This document shows positions 31,501-43,027 of a DNA stretch of 64,000 bases, piece by piece. The position numbers and the translations under genes are program-made. The DNA comes from Blattamonas nauphoetae. Its lineage: Eukaryota > Preaxostyla > Oxymonadida. The notes beneath the pieces are model-generated. The model was not told the DNA's origin. It searched no databases and saw only the letters and a program-made list of their open reading frames with translations. Within the stretch, counting starts at the first letter, position 1, and every line of letters starts with the position of its first letter. The stretch lies in assembly GCA_033064195.1 (NCBI GenBank), contig JARBJD010000115.1, positions 1 through 64,000 of the forward strand. The letters are read 5' to 3'.

Positions 31501-34385
31501 ATTGTGACTGCTGTGTTGTGAGTGTTTGGATGGATTGTCACTGCTGTCACTTTGGGATGACGAGTAACTTCGATGTCGATTCCGGAATTGACGAGGACGG
31601 ATGTCCCGTCCAGAGTGGCTGCTGTGACAGAATAAGTTGCACCGAAGAGAAGTCCAGTCGCTGAATTGTCGCTTACGTCTGGCGAGCACTCGAGATTGTT
31701 GTTCGAGTTCAGTTTTGCTTCGATGATTCGTGTTTTCGAGTTGTCGGAGTGTGTGAAGGTGAGTGAATAAGTGCCTGACTTCAGAACTCGTCCAGTCAGA
31801 ATCACATTCAGTTTGGTCCATTCGGAGTTCAGGCGGTATGTCGCAGTTTCGATTCGAGTTGGCTCTTCCGGTGTTGAGAACGAACATGACGCAGATTCAA
31901 CGAAGGCTGGTTTGGACGATGACTTCAAAGTCATTGATGTGACTTCGTAGTGATGGTTGAACAGCAAAGTCGATGTGGGATACAGTGTCAACTCCTTCGT
32001 GATCGATGGTGCTCCGATGACTTCAAAGTCCAGTGTGTGAACAGAGTTCGAGTTGGACGGCTGGATTGGTGTTCCTGAGAGATAAACGATGTACGTCTGG
32101 CCAGCGAGGAGTTGACGAGATGAAAGGACGAGAGTTGAAGTGATGACGGAATCATCCACTGTGAAAGCTGTGCCAGTCAGTCGAGCAGGCTCAGGAGGGA
32201 CATCGAATGTCACGTCATTGCTCACGATTGTGGCTTTTCCCGAAATCTGAAGATCGACAATCAGGTATGATGTGTTAGACTTCAGTTTCGCAAGTGGCTC
32301 GCCGTAGATGAGAAGCGAGAGAGTGTGCGACGATGCTGACCCATCTTCGAGAAATGAAGAGGACAATTCAAACGCATTTCCGACTTTGGCTGAAGAGCTG
32401 TCCAACTCGAACACGGTCAATTTGAAGGAAGTCTTTGCGGGGAACGAATCACCAGCGAGAACGATCTCGGCTGACTTTCCAGATGCTGTGTCGAGATTGC
32501 ATTTGGCTGAGAGAAGACGAACTGGACCAACTGGAGTTTTGAAGGTCACAGGCGAGGGAATTCGAACAGTAAGAAATGTGCTCGTCAATCGGACTACAGT
32601 GCAATGGGTGTCATACTTCAAATCTGACGGGTTGAAGACTTTCGCCTCTCCGCTTCCGACGTTGAGAGTGCTGAACGAGACAGGAATCGTGACTTCGGGG
32701 TCTGTCCCAGTTTGGACTACAAGGTCATACGAAGGAACATCAGCTGCGATTGGAATCCAGTAGCCATTCAAGGTGAGAACAACTATGTCCATATCTTCAC
32801 CCTTGAATGACACTGGGTCAATCGAGGTTAGTGTCGGGCCAGTTGGGGTGGAGAATACTCTCTGGTTGACGATGATCTGATCGTTACCTTTTGCGAGTGT
32901 CGCGAGGTAGTAGGTTGTATTGAAGTGCAATCCGCAATCACCATCTTTCATCCAATCGGAGGAGCCTGTTCCATCCTTAAAAGTGATTGGGACTTTTGCT
33001 GACGTGTTGAGAGTCATTGTGTATACGCCACTCTTTGGGAGGTCTGAGCCGAGCATGTCGATCTTGAATTGGATGTAATTTGATGAATTCGTCATCTGCA
33101 CGAAACTGACAATCGGAGCAGCTGGGACATCCACTTTGAGTCCAGTCTTCACAACAGCTGCGGTCAGATTATCCTCCGATGCAATCGACACAATCTCGTA
33201 CGATGTGTTGAACGCGACGCTGGACGTCCATTCCGACTGAGCAGCAGGGATCGTCGCGAAGAGGCAGGTGTCGCTTTGGTATGACGTAATTGCTCTGAGT
33301 TTCAAGTTTGTGGTAGGGTTCTTCAGGTTGATGAACAGAACGGGAGAGGCAGGAATGTTCACTCCTGTCAGGGTAACGAGAGCCTGGCTCTTGTCGTCGC
33401 TCAGCTTGATGGAGAGGGATGTGATACGGATGGGCGACGGAGGGACAGTGAATGACAGATGGTCGAACAAGATGGGTGTGTTGTGCTTATCGGTGATGGA
33501 CAGCACTTCATATTTTTGGCCGTATTGGAGATGGACTTCACTTTCAGTTGTTGAATACACTTTTGCGACTATCGTTCCTGTCTGATCGTCGAAGACAGCT
33601 GACAATTTGTGTCCATCCACCAAACTCGAAGGATCTGTCTCGATGAAATATTTCGTGTTCAGCAGATTGACTCCAGTTAGAGAGATCGAAATTTCATCTT
33701 TCTGATCTCCAATTAACTCCGCCTGTCCCATCTCGACGATTCTGGCTGTGGCGGGAGGTGTGAAGAATATGACGCTCATTCCATTGAGATCGAGTGGTTG
33801 TTGGGATTCGTTGTTGATAAAAGAAGCTATTCTGTACTCCGTCATGAAGGTGAGTGAGCTTCCGACTCCAAAGAGCCGAAATAGTGTTGGTTCCGAGAGA
33901 GGCCATCCATTCGGACCTGTTGCACCGGAGAATGTCACATCAAACGAGAATCCAGTGATTCCAACCAAAGTCACGGTGTACGTCCCTTCATTGATGTCTG
34001 GGTCAGAGAACTCGATCCACGCGTGATTTTGGCCACTTCCCGGTTGAATTTTCACTTCCAGGACTGGTTCAGATATGATTTGATTAGTTGCTGTCTCGTC
34101 GGAGGGGAAGAGATCTTTAATCTTTGCGATTGGATCCTGTTTGAGATGATCCGTTTTTGTCAATTCGCTTTCGTTAATCATATTTCGTATCGGTTTGCTT
34201 TCTTCTTCCTTCACATGACTGAAATCCTGTTGGGGAGGGAGTTCCTGATGACTCGGCACAGTTTTCAGTTCGTGAAGGGGAATTTCGTGCGAGATGATTT
34301 CATTGGGAACAGATGGATTGGTTGAAATATCAGAAGTTGCATTGGTATGAAAAACACTCCACAGGATGAATGTGGGAAGGATCAT
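28516..34385 (-). pseudogene. Giant type-I membrane protein with Ig-like repeats and beta-helix, split by a TA-flanked transposon
   Basis: Begins at 34385 with a signal peptide (MILPTFILWSVF), then about nine Ig-like units of ~100 residues, a CG..PC motif and a beta-helix part near 30,100-31,200. There is one in-frame TAA at 30150-30152, with the frame open on both sides (AEAGK before, GGFIYAGKG after). A transposon occupies 28787-29794. Beyond it the same gene resumes with a membrane helix (GVLIGVFVFIAVCVALTFL) and a short tail ending at 28516. Removing the transposon and one TA joins DRVH to ILPDDRR in frame. Unlike the 22542 gene it has no kinase-like tail. Probably a surface protein, now disrupted. 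Confidence 0.78.
28787..29794. mobile_element. Tc1/mariner-like non-autonomous transposon, 1,008 bp
   Basis: Terminal inverted repeats of about 29 bp: the left begins TAGGGGGTGTACTAATTATG and the right, read on the minus strand, TAGGGGGTTTACTAAGTATG. Flanked by TA on both sides (28785-28786 and 29795-29796). No transposase-length frame. Inserted in the giant surface-protein gene between its ectodomain and its membrane helix; the empty site would be in frame. Confidence 0.84.
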
Positions 34386-34398
34386 GCTTCTGTATATA

Positions 34399-35389
34399 TC
34401 GGGGTGGCGGGAAAAACTTGGGCGGGCTCTTAGTCGATTCTGGCACTATTTAGCTTAATTTTCACTTCATACAGTGCCTTTACATGTTTCCTATTTTCAA
34501 AAAACACCAAGTAAAAAAATCATAGTGTCCTGACCAGAGAGAACAGCGAGGTGAAAGATCAGATCTGAACGACTATGACTCTTTTTCTCAACAAAATGGA
34601 AAATTTCAGACATTTAGACTAATTTACACTCATTTCAGAAGAAGATGTAGCAATTGAATCAATACATGACAGGGAAATGTCATCGAGATTTTTTTCCAGA
34701 ATCGTGATGATCATCCTTCCTTTGTCGTCAATTCGTAGTTTGATCTCCCAGCCAGTCATTGAACTGGCTGTAGCTTCTGTCCAGCATGGTGATTACACAT
34801 ATCCTGATGAATAATGACCAAGATCCTGAAAACAACGTCGATGATCGAAAAAAATTGCAATTCAGTGTTTATATTCAGATTCCTTTGAATACGGGAGGAG
34901 TAATGAGAAAACGGCAAGAAATACAAACCAGTCTGGTTTTATCCCTGAATCAACGATGTCGTGTTTCACCGCTTGATCATGACGTCAGATGTGATGATTG
35001 GCACTTTCCACGATGCCCCGTGCATTCATGAAGGGGGTCGATTCGTTTCATCCTGAAAAAGATGACGTGACAACGGCGATTCTCAAACAGAGTTAAAAAT
35101 CTCGATGATATTTCCCTGTCATGTATTGATTCAATTGCTACATCTTCTTCTGAAATGAGTGTAAATTAGTCTAAATGTCTGAAATTTTCCATTTTGTTGA
35201 GAAAAAGAGTCATAGTCGTTCAGATCTGATCTTTCACCTCGCTGTTCTCTCTGGTCAGGACACTATGATTTTTTTACTTGGTGTTTTTTGAAAATAGGAA
35301 ACATGTAAAGGCACTGTATGAAGTGAAAATTAAGCTAAATAGTGCCAGAATCGACTAAGAGCCCGCCCAAGTTTTTCCCGCCACCCCGA
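34399..35389. mobile_element. Long-TIR, TA-flanked non-autonomous element, 991 bp
   Basis: Two near-identical inverted arms of ~295 bp (34399-34693 and 35095-35389) enclose a ~400-bp centre. Ends read TCGGGGTGGCGGG and CCCGCCACCCCGA, flanked by TA (34397-34398 and 35390-35391). The centre has no transposase-length frame. It sits only 13 bp upstream of the start codon of the surface-protein gene at 34385, so it has displaced that gene's promoter region. Confidence 0.83.
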
Positions 35390-35391
35390 TA

Positions 35392-35823
35392 GTCTGGAGG
35401 AAACAGCAATTGGATCGAGATTGATCCATACCCAGTTCAATTTTAGCGAGGTATTAAAGGCATATTCGATATCAATGGTCAGTTCGCAAGATGTTTCCTG
35501 TACAAATGGAGAGATGAATCGAATCGCTCGTTTAGTGATAGTCGACTAATGGCTTTATCTCGAAGAGATGAAGAAAGTTTGATTATGATTCCCACGAAAT
35601 GTATTAAATACGTCTAAAAACGAGCAGTGGGAGAGAGCTAGAGTGGCAGCGAAGGAGAAGGAGAGCCTGGCGACTTCACGAGGGAGACTGGCGAGAGAGA
35701 ATCTCAACCGTTCCGGCAAAGGATGAGATGATACTAGATCCGATAAAGTTGAAACACAAACAGTGTTGGTTGTCCACATGAGGTCAGAAACAGTTCGAAA
35801 AGTTTACTGGTTCTTCTTTGTTT
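35392..35823. other. Intergenic stretch, possibly the displaced promoter of the 34385 gene
   Basis: No supported gene. It lies between the long-TIR element and the 3' end of the ARM-like gene at 35824. If the element had not inserted, this would be the upstream region of the surface-protein gene. Confidence 0.4.
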
Positions 35824-36897
35824 CTATTCTTGTTCCGGAAGGTTCATTCCAAGCAGATTGTTCAAGTTGATCGAGAGATAAACAACGAGTCTTCCCCACT
35901 TTTCGTCTTGATCGTTTTGCAGCTTTTCCTCCATCGCATCTTCGATGCCCTCCATTTGCAACATTCGATGCACTGTCTTCCCCATCTGTTGCTCTTGTCC
36001 CCTTGATTCGTTCCATTTCAGCTGGCAAGAGAACATAACGTCCAGAAAATGCCAGATTGTCTTTTCATCTTCGAAGAAGGTCAGATAACTCGAGATCGTG
36101 AAAAGTACAGGCAGATGAAGGACGATTTCCATTGTTGGTTGATAATATGGACATATTTCGAAGATTCGGACAAGAACATGCATGAATCCATTTGATAGGT
36201 CTCCATCGACGATCGAGTAGCGGTTCACGCACAAATGGCCAATATACTTTTCCGAATGTATCACAACATGCTTTAAAACCGTCTCATGAACAGCTTGTTG
36301 TTCATTGCGATCTTCAATTTCGAGTTGTCCAAGACCACGTGGTGTTGCGAGCCAGAGAGAACAGAAGAGGCATTTGATGAGATTGATGTGGAATGATTTA
36401 GAATCTGACAGCGACATAGAGAGCGGATTGAGAATTTTGATGAGTTGAGAGATCAGACCAGCTTTGACGAGGGCAAGTAGGATTTGGGGTGAACAATGCT
36501 TGATCAGAGAAAAGAGCATCTCCATTGTTGATGTGGCAATAACCTGACTGGGTGACGAAATGAGGACCATTATGGACGTTATGAAGTCTCTCAAAGACTC
36601 ATCAATAATTAACGCAAAATTGCCGAGAAACGCATCCGATGATTCTTCAGCCGTTGTATCCACAGATTCGAGGAACGTCACGGCTTTAGTCTCCAGAGAG
36701 ACATCAAATACAGACTGGAACTTCACAGTGGCAACGAGAGATCGAAAGACAACGGCCTTGTCATGTGCAGATTCACGTCGAACATTTCTCCAATTCAGGA
36801 AAGCAGAACAATCTATTCACAGTCAAAAGTAGGAAGATCACGTACCGGGGCATGTGTCATAAAGGGAGGAGGTTGTATTTGCGTCCAATGCAGCCAT
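35824..36897 (-). CDS. ARM-like helical protein, intact family member, two exons, 346 aa
   Basis: Start ATG at 36897 (MAALDANTTSS); exon 1 is 36846-36897, a 33-nt intron spans 36813-36845, exon 2 is 35824-36812, giving 347 codons with stop. The protein is all-helical with hydrophobic repeats typical of an ARM/HEAT solenoid, e.g. KAVVFRSLVATV, ILLALVKAGLISQLI and QAVHETVLKHVV, and a C-terminal MLQMEGIEDAMEEKLQND. Paralogues in the window: the split gene at 11212-13352, the 5'-truncated gene at 40699-41388 and the split gene at 43028-44785. No signal peptide; likely a cytosolic protein-binding protein. This is the only unbroken member seen, so it is the best reference for the family. Confidence 0.78.
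36813..36845 (-). other. 33-nt intron of the intact ARM-like gene
   Basis: Minus strand begins GTACGTG and ends GAATAG. Splicing joins ...DTCP to DCSAFLNW and gives a frame aligned with the paralogue at 13.3 kb, which has an intron of the same length at the same site. Confidence 0.78.
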
Positions 36898-37177
36898 TTT
36901 TTGTCTTGCTTAGTCGGATCACTCGTTATGGGTCATTTCAATCGTTCTCACAAAACTGACTCCTCAGAGGTTGTAATAGCCAGAAAATTAGACAGGAATG
37001 GTTTACAATCAGTGAACTCATTTTTCTTGGAATGTCTCCAATCCAACTCCAAAAGTCGAGTCGTTTAATCAATTCTCGAAAAAAAGTTGAAGAGACAAGA
37101 AATGGGGAAGGGCTTATGGTGTAATGGACGAAAATCAACGATCTTCATTCCAAAACACTTCCTGGTAAACCAGAGAT

Positions 37178-40118
37178 TTATAGTCTTCCTTGTATCCTTT
37201 GTGCACTTCGCACAACTGCACGTGGTGGTGCATTTCGTGGTCGCTGAATCTCTCCAACATACCCTGCGCTGACTTTCTCTTTTGGTTTCGGATATTTCAC
37301 GTCGAGAGCTGGACCGTCCTCCTCAGACCTCCCACGGGACCCAAAGATAATCGAGACGTGACAGCACTTTGGGCAGAAATCCACGTTGTTCGGAGCACAA
37401 CAGACGATCGCTGATTTCTCAGGCCGAGACCCAGACGGATGAGAGCTTGTGGGTGTGGGACAAGAGTGGCAAGAACAGAGACAGTCATTCAGGCGTCCTG
37501 TCACGCCACAGAAAATCAGTCCCACAACTTAAATGACGATACCCAGTGACAGTACAACAATTCCAGAAATTAGCACAGCCCAGGCCTTCTTTGGATCAGG
37601 CGGACCCTGTGGGGTTCTGAAAGGCTGGACCGAAACGCGGATTGACAGATTGTGATCCAGCGAGACTGCGCCTCTCACTTGATATTCTCGATCAGGAAGC
37701 AGTGAGAATGGACCCTCTTCACAGATCGTGATGTCCAGGGTTTCGAGTTGGGTGAGAGAGAGAGAAGAGAAAGTGAGGTTTCGCATGTGTGATGGTTTTT
37801 GGTCGTCTGCAGTCGAAAAGGTGACGTTGTATTTCGGTGAGAAGAGATTCTTACCAGAGACTTGGAGATGTATGGATCCATTTTTGCAATCAAGTGTGGA
37901 GACTGAATTAAGTTCAGAAGAGGGAAGCGGAATTGTGAACGAGAAAGTGTGGGGAAAGACCAACACAATTCCATCGGTCGCAATCTCTCCGATTGTGTAC
38001 TTCTCTCCAAAATGGAAAGAGTCACGATGTGACGTTGATACGTTCAAGATCAGGGTCAGACTTTCTGTGTGTTCGCTTGTGACTTGATGTCCTGTTGAAT
38101 CGAAAAACGTGAGTGTGAGAGTGCAATTCGGTGGCAAGTTGATTCCGAAGAGTTTGATCTTATAATTCAGGTTGTACGTGAAGTTGGTCTCGACAGAGAC
38201 AATGCTCGGATCGAAATCCCAACCCTCAAGTCCGACTTTCCTCACGTGAAAAGCTACGTTCGAAGGGAGGAAAGATGATGAGTCTGTTGCAACCTCGACT
38301 TCGTCTGTTGTGTTTGGAGTCGTGTTATGACCAAATGGAACTTGGACGAGGCGAGGGGCATTCGCTCCGTCCAGCAGAACAGTCATCGACCCCAAAAGCG
38401 CATCGTTGGCTATGATCGTCATCTTTACTGAGTTCTCTGTGTACGAGATGTCAACACGCTTGATCGTCGTTTTCTGACTCACTTGTGGAATCCAATTCGA
38501 AGAATTCCGCAGCGACTCGCAATACACAGTGGCTCCTCCAGACTTCGAATCAGACAATTCAAAATTCGATGGCCCAACCGTCCCATCTATCGCAGAATCA
38601 TACGACACGTCCTTCGCTCCTGAATAAGAAGACCCACTCGAACACTCCCTGAAAGCACAGTGCGACACCAGCACATCTTTCGTGTTTATCATTCTCAGCG
38701 CACCTCCAGAGAACCCACACGAACACTTCCGAAAAAGTGTGTTCGTGATTATCAAATGCACGTTTTCTGAGGAGAGGGCCCGCCACGACCACCGGTGCTG
38801 CTGTTCTCGAATGCACAGCCAGTGATTGTGGTTTGGCGGATGGTGCCAGTCTGGACGAACACACTTCCTCCACTCATCCCTTTGGTTGCATAGTTACAGG
38901 CACAGTGAGTGAAAACTGACTGCAATAGAGTGAAGGAAGTGTTGGTGGGAGATTTGGAAGAAGACATCACTGTTCCACCGCTGCCGTCGCGACCAGTTGA
39001 AGTGCAGTGATCGAATGAGCAGAGTGTGACGGTGAGCGAAGTGGTGACGGCATTGAACAGAATCGCAGCTCCTCCCTTCAGTTGTAAATCAGACGTTCTC
39101 ACGGACTGCGTCATGGTAGCTGAACGATTGGTCAGATAAGTCCAGGATGATGCTGGTCGACTGATTGTCACTCGACGACGACGAGTTTTTGATCACAAGT
39201 GTGGGGTCGAAGATCGGGTTTATTTCTTGCGAATAACAACAACTCGTGAACGACGAGTTGATGCAGTGAAGATTACCGCCAGAGGCCGGGTCAAGCATTG
39301 CGGTTCCATTTTGATGGTTTGTGCAGTGCGACACGCTGCAGCCAATCATGTGTTGGTCATTCTCACATCGGGTGGCCATCTGATCCGAATGATGTCCAGG
39401 GCTGCTCATATTCACCAAGTCACTCCAAATCAGCCGCGTGTCGAACGGGCAGAAGGAAGGGTGAGTGAATCGGGTGTCCAGCTCCGACGAGAAGTCGAAC
39501 GAGAACAGAGAGTGCCGAATAATCACGGAGATCGGATTGCATGGCCAGTCCGATAAATGGTTGAAGAAGTGTTTTCGACGAGACGTGGGAACAGTGTGAG
39601 AGAGTAATCGATGATCCATCACCTGTCCCATCTCCACAGACAACAATTGGCGAGCAGGCCTCATTCGAGATGATCATGCTCTCCGAAATCTCAAGTTCGG
39701 ACGACGACAAAGAACAGATCGACAAACTCAGTTCTGATGAGTCCAGTGTCCATAATTCCAATAATAATGAGCTGTTCACCAAGTCTAGGATCCGCGAGAA
39801 TCCTCCATCTGAAGACCAATTTGTGTCTTTCATATGATTTTTAGCTTGACTGACAGATTCGTGATTTCGCGTCAGTTTCATCGCTGAATTGGTTCCAACA
39901 AACGAATATGATGTTGATGTGATGTTCACGTTCTATCCAACAAAGTGCCCGGGTGGGAAGATCAATGTCTCCATCCTGGCGTTTGGGGTGTTCAGGTTTT
40001 TTCCTTTTTGAGTTTTCAGAAATCCTCCCAAGCCTTGAAGTTCCGGCGGCAATTCAATAAACGGTCGAGCAAAGATAGGGGCAAGATGTAAGCCGATCAA
40101 TGAAAAAAGGTTGTTCAT
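37178..40118 (-). pseudogene. Third giant-surface-protein gene, decayed (beta-helix, Ig-like, membrane helix, Cys-rich tail)
   Basis: Reading from 40118: a signal-like start (MNNLFSLIGLHLAPIF), then beta-helix sequence with CxF and GG phrases (39.1-39.9 kb and 38.6-39.2 kb), about three Ig-like units (37.6-38.6 kb), a membrane helix (AWAVLISGIVVLSLG) and a tail with cysteines and KPKEKVSAGYVGEIQ ending at 37178. Breaks: an in-frame TAG at 39933-39935, frame changes near 39,420-39,664, 39,089-39,171 and 38,752-38,790, and an in-frame TAA in the membrane helix at 37529-37531. It is shorter than its relatives in the Ig-like part. This is almost certainly a pseudogene of the surface-protein family, though sequencing indels may add to the count. 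Confidence 0.72.
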
Positions 40119-40698
40119 TGAGAGATGATAAAGAATGATCTAAGGGCGTGATCAACATCCAATCGTCATTCTCACAACTTTCAATTTCCGAAAAAAACAA
40201 AGAGAGAAACGATCGTAGAGATGGACAATGTGATGAAAAACGATGAATGACAACGCCTTGTCCCAAATTGTGATTTCTTCCTTCGAAGTGCCCATCTGCA
40301 GTATTGTTTCTGTTTTGAGATTCTCATCCCGCAGAATCGCGTCATCGACAGTCGAACGCAAGTTTGGGGTTTGTGTGCGGCGGATGAGCGAGGTGAAGAT
40401 GTCAGTTCAGTTTGGAATCCCATCACATCGCTTGGAGTGGCAGATGTTCAAAAACAATCGGGAAACAATGTCATCGTCAAAAACAGCGAGGAGTGGTGAC
40501 GATGGACAGCTTCAATTTGGGAGCAGTGCGAGAGGGCGGCCAAGGAGGGTGTGGAGATGATTGAGGGAGACTGGGGGAGAATTAGAATCGCTCTCGGAAA
40601 TGATCAGGTGGTATCAGCTCCGAGAAATGTGACAGATAAATGGTATTGTCCAAAAAGAAGTCATAAACAGCTTGAAACGGTCGTTGGTTCCCGTCTGT
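40119..40698. other. Intergenic region with a possible helical-protein remnant
   Basis: A minus-strand stretch at 40152-40361 reads as a helix-rich fragment (STVDDAILRDENLK, EEITIWDKALSF) that could be the 5' end of an old ARM-like gene. There is no continuous frame and no start I would defend. Nothing else was recognised. Confidence 0.3.
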
Positions 40699-41388
40699 TC
40701 AAGTACGCCGTGGAAGGTTCATGGCCTGCAAGTTGTTCCATGTAATCGATTCTTCAACAACATATTCTGTCCAGTCTCCGTCGTGATCGTTTTGCAGCTT
40801 CGACTCGACCACATCGTCGATGCCCTCCATTCGCAAGATTCGAAGAATTTTTTTCCACATTTGTCGCTGCTCTCCGCCTTTTGTGTTCCAGTCCCACTGG
40901 GCATCGACCATTGAATCCAGAAAATACCAGATTGACCGTTCTGATTCGAAGAATGTGAGACAACTGGGAATCGTGAGAACAACTGGCAGACACAGGACGA
41001 AATCCATTGTTGGATGAGAAGAAGGAGATAGTTCGAGGAGATTGGCAAGGAGTTCCAGAAAAAATCTGGATTGCTCACCATCAATGATCGAATAGCGGTT
41101 CACGCACAAATGGCGAATATACTTCTCCGAAGGGGCTAGAACTTGCTTTAAAACCGTCTCGTGAACAGCTTGTTGTTGATCGGGATCTGTAATTTCGAGT
41201 AGTTCCAGATAATCTGGTGTTGAGAGCCAGAAAGAATTGTGGATGATGTTCATGAGATGGGGGTGGAAAACATCGGTTCTTTCAAAAGAAATTGAGTACG
41301 GATTGAGAATGTTGATGATTTGAGGGATCAGATCAGCTTTGACGAGGGTAAGAAGGACATTAGGGGAACAGTTCTCAATGAGCGGCAA
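40699..41388 (-). pseudogene. ARM-like gene, 5'-truncated, ~229 aa
   Basis: Clear paralogue of the 35824-36897 gene from its residue ~120 to the C-terminus: LLTLVKADLIPQIINILNP, QQAVHETVLKQV, HLCVNRYSIIDGE and ILRMEGIDDVVESKLQND. The first ~115 residues, including the intron-bearing exon, are missing. Instead, 58 bp upstream lies the 3' end of the SPRY-family gene B. The Met at 41388 is an internal residue of the family. The join with gene B's 3' end marks a rearrangement point. Likely not functional. Confidence 0.72.
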
Positions 41389-41446
41389 GAAAAGTGAATT
41401 TTTGGAGAAAAGTGTGCATATGATTGGTCAATTCGGCCACTTGAAC

Positions 41447-42864
41447 TCATTCTGTTCCCCCTTTCAGTGTTGGTTTGGCTGTGAAAGAAAGTGAGTGGAT
41501 TGTGACGGAAACAGAGGGATGATGAAGAGTGATCACAAATCGGAACAGTCGAGGGAGATTCTTGTAAAAGTCGGAATGCACAGCTTCATTATCCGAAAGT
41601 TTGAGTGTTCGTTGTCCAACTCGGCAATCTGCTTCCAGCAGGAATTTGACGGTGTGTCGTTGAGGAGGTGCTCCATTCGCTTGGAAAACGGCTGGAGGTT
41701 CGTAATATCCTCCCCAACCTGCGTTACCGCTTTTTTCTTTCCAGAAAAATTCCTGAGTTCCCGTGTCAATAAGATGTGCACTGGTAGCTCCGAAACGAAA
41801 TCCATCATTCGAATGGGTGACCGTGAATGACAGCTGGGCAACATCGGATGAGATGATTGGAGAAAAGAGGGTTTTGGGGATGAAGTTTGTCACTTCGTTT
41901 TCAGGTCGTTGTCGAAGTGTGAATGTGTTGCCTGTTTTGATGATGAAATCCTCATCGAAGATTTCAATTGCATCTGCCCCCTGTTTGGACCATCGTTGGA
42001 ATCGAACTTGTTGGAGAAAGTCAGATCTCCACGTCATTTCGAGGCGGCTCAGAATTGAATCAAACTTCATCTGTCGGCTGTCCATTCTTCTGAAATGTTC
42101 AGTCATCTGCGTTGCCATGCTGCACACTGTTGTTTGAAGCTTGAGAAGTCGTTCGTTCATGTCATTGACTTGGGTTGTCATTGTTGATTTGTTTTGTGAG
42201 TTGAGTTGTTGATGTTCTTTTGTCTGACTCTCACATGAACCGAGAGCATTTTGAATCAGTGCCAACAGACCGGAAGCAATGCTCTGAAAAACAACGGAAT
42301 TTGAGGATGAGACGAAAAAGGAACAGACTTTCAATCCAATCGAGCTGTGAGAGGAGACAATGTCAGAGAGGATCGACAAAAGACCACACGATTCTGCAAT
42401 CGCACAACGAGTTGGGAGGGCATCCAGATCTGACAGGAAGAGACAACGAGAGATGAGAAGCGAGTTGTATGACAAAAACAATCAAGAAGACTCATCGAGG
42501 AAGAAAACATCACACAATGACACAAGAGAATAGGAAGAAGGGATGCCCATGGATATCAAACCTGATTCCAAAAATGTCCGAATCTGAGTAATAATTGGCA
42601 ATGTCTCTTTTTCTGAACAATTCCGAAGCGATGAACAATATCCCCGAATCACTTCTTCCTGCATCCACACAAACAAGAGATGAAAGAAATGAGGAATCAA
42701 TGAAATTCATGAACAAGACACGAAGAAAGAGAAAAAGAACAACTAAGAGAGTGGATGAGAAGGCACACAATACCAGATAATGTTGGATCAGAAGAAGACA
42801 GAGGATCACATGGGAGAGGTGTAGAAGCAGATTGAACTGGCTGAGTGCATGAATGAGTTGACAT
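41447..42864 (-). CDS. ARM / coiled-coil / SPRY-like family protein, copy B, four exons, ~376 aa
   Basis: Exons on the minus strand: 42769-42864, 42562-42658, 42329-42429 and 41447-42283. Introns are 110, 132 and 45 nt with donors GTGTGC, GTTTGA and GTCTGT and acceptors CAG. The start ATG at 42864 (MSTHSCTQPVQSAS) aligns with MFTRLCTQPVESAS in the array genes. ARM-type helices are followed by a coiled coil and the SPRY-like domain (FDEDFIIKTGNTF, LEADCRVGQRTLKLS). The only minus-strand member, and it is separated from the tandem array by ~12 kb, so it was moved or inverted. Confidence 0.76.
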
Positions 42865-43027
42865 GAAATCGATTGAACCCTATAACTGGTCTGTCATTCA
42901 AGTCCCAACGTGAATTGGGAAAGGAATCCACTATGACTGGGAGGTGGAGGGATGATGGAGATAATGACACGATGGTGAAGTCGATATTCCACAAGACGTT
43001 TTATGGGATGATCCTCATCTCCTTCCA

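Noticed and set aside
37178-37525. A stand-alone Cys-rich gene
   Set aside because: It continues in the same frame from the membrane helix of the 37529-40118 gene across a single TAA, so it is read as that gene's tail.
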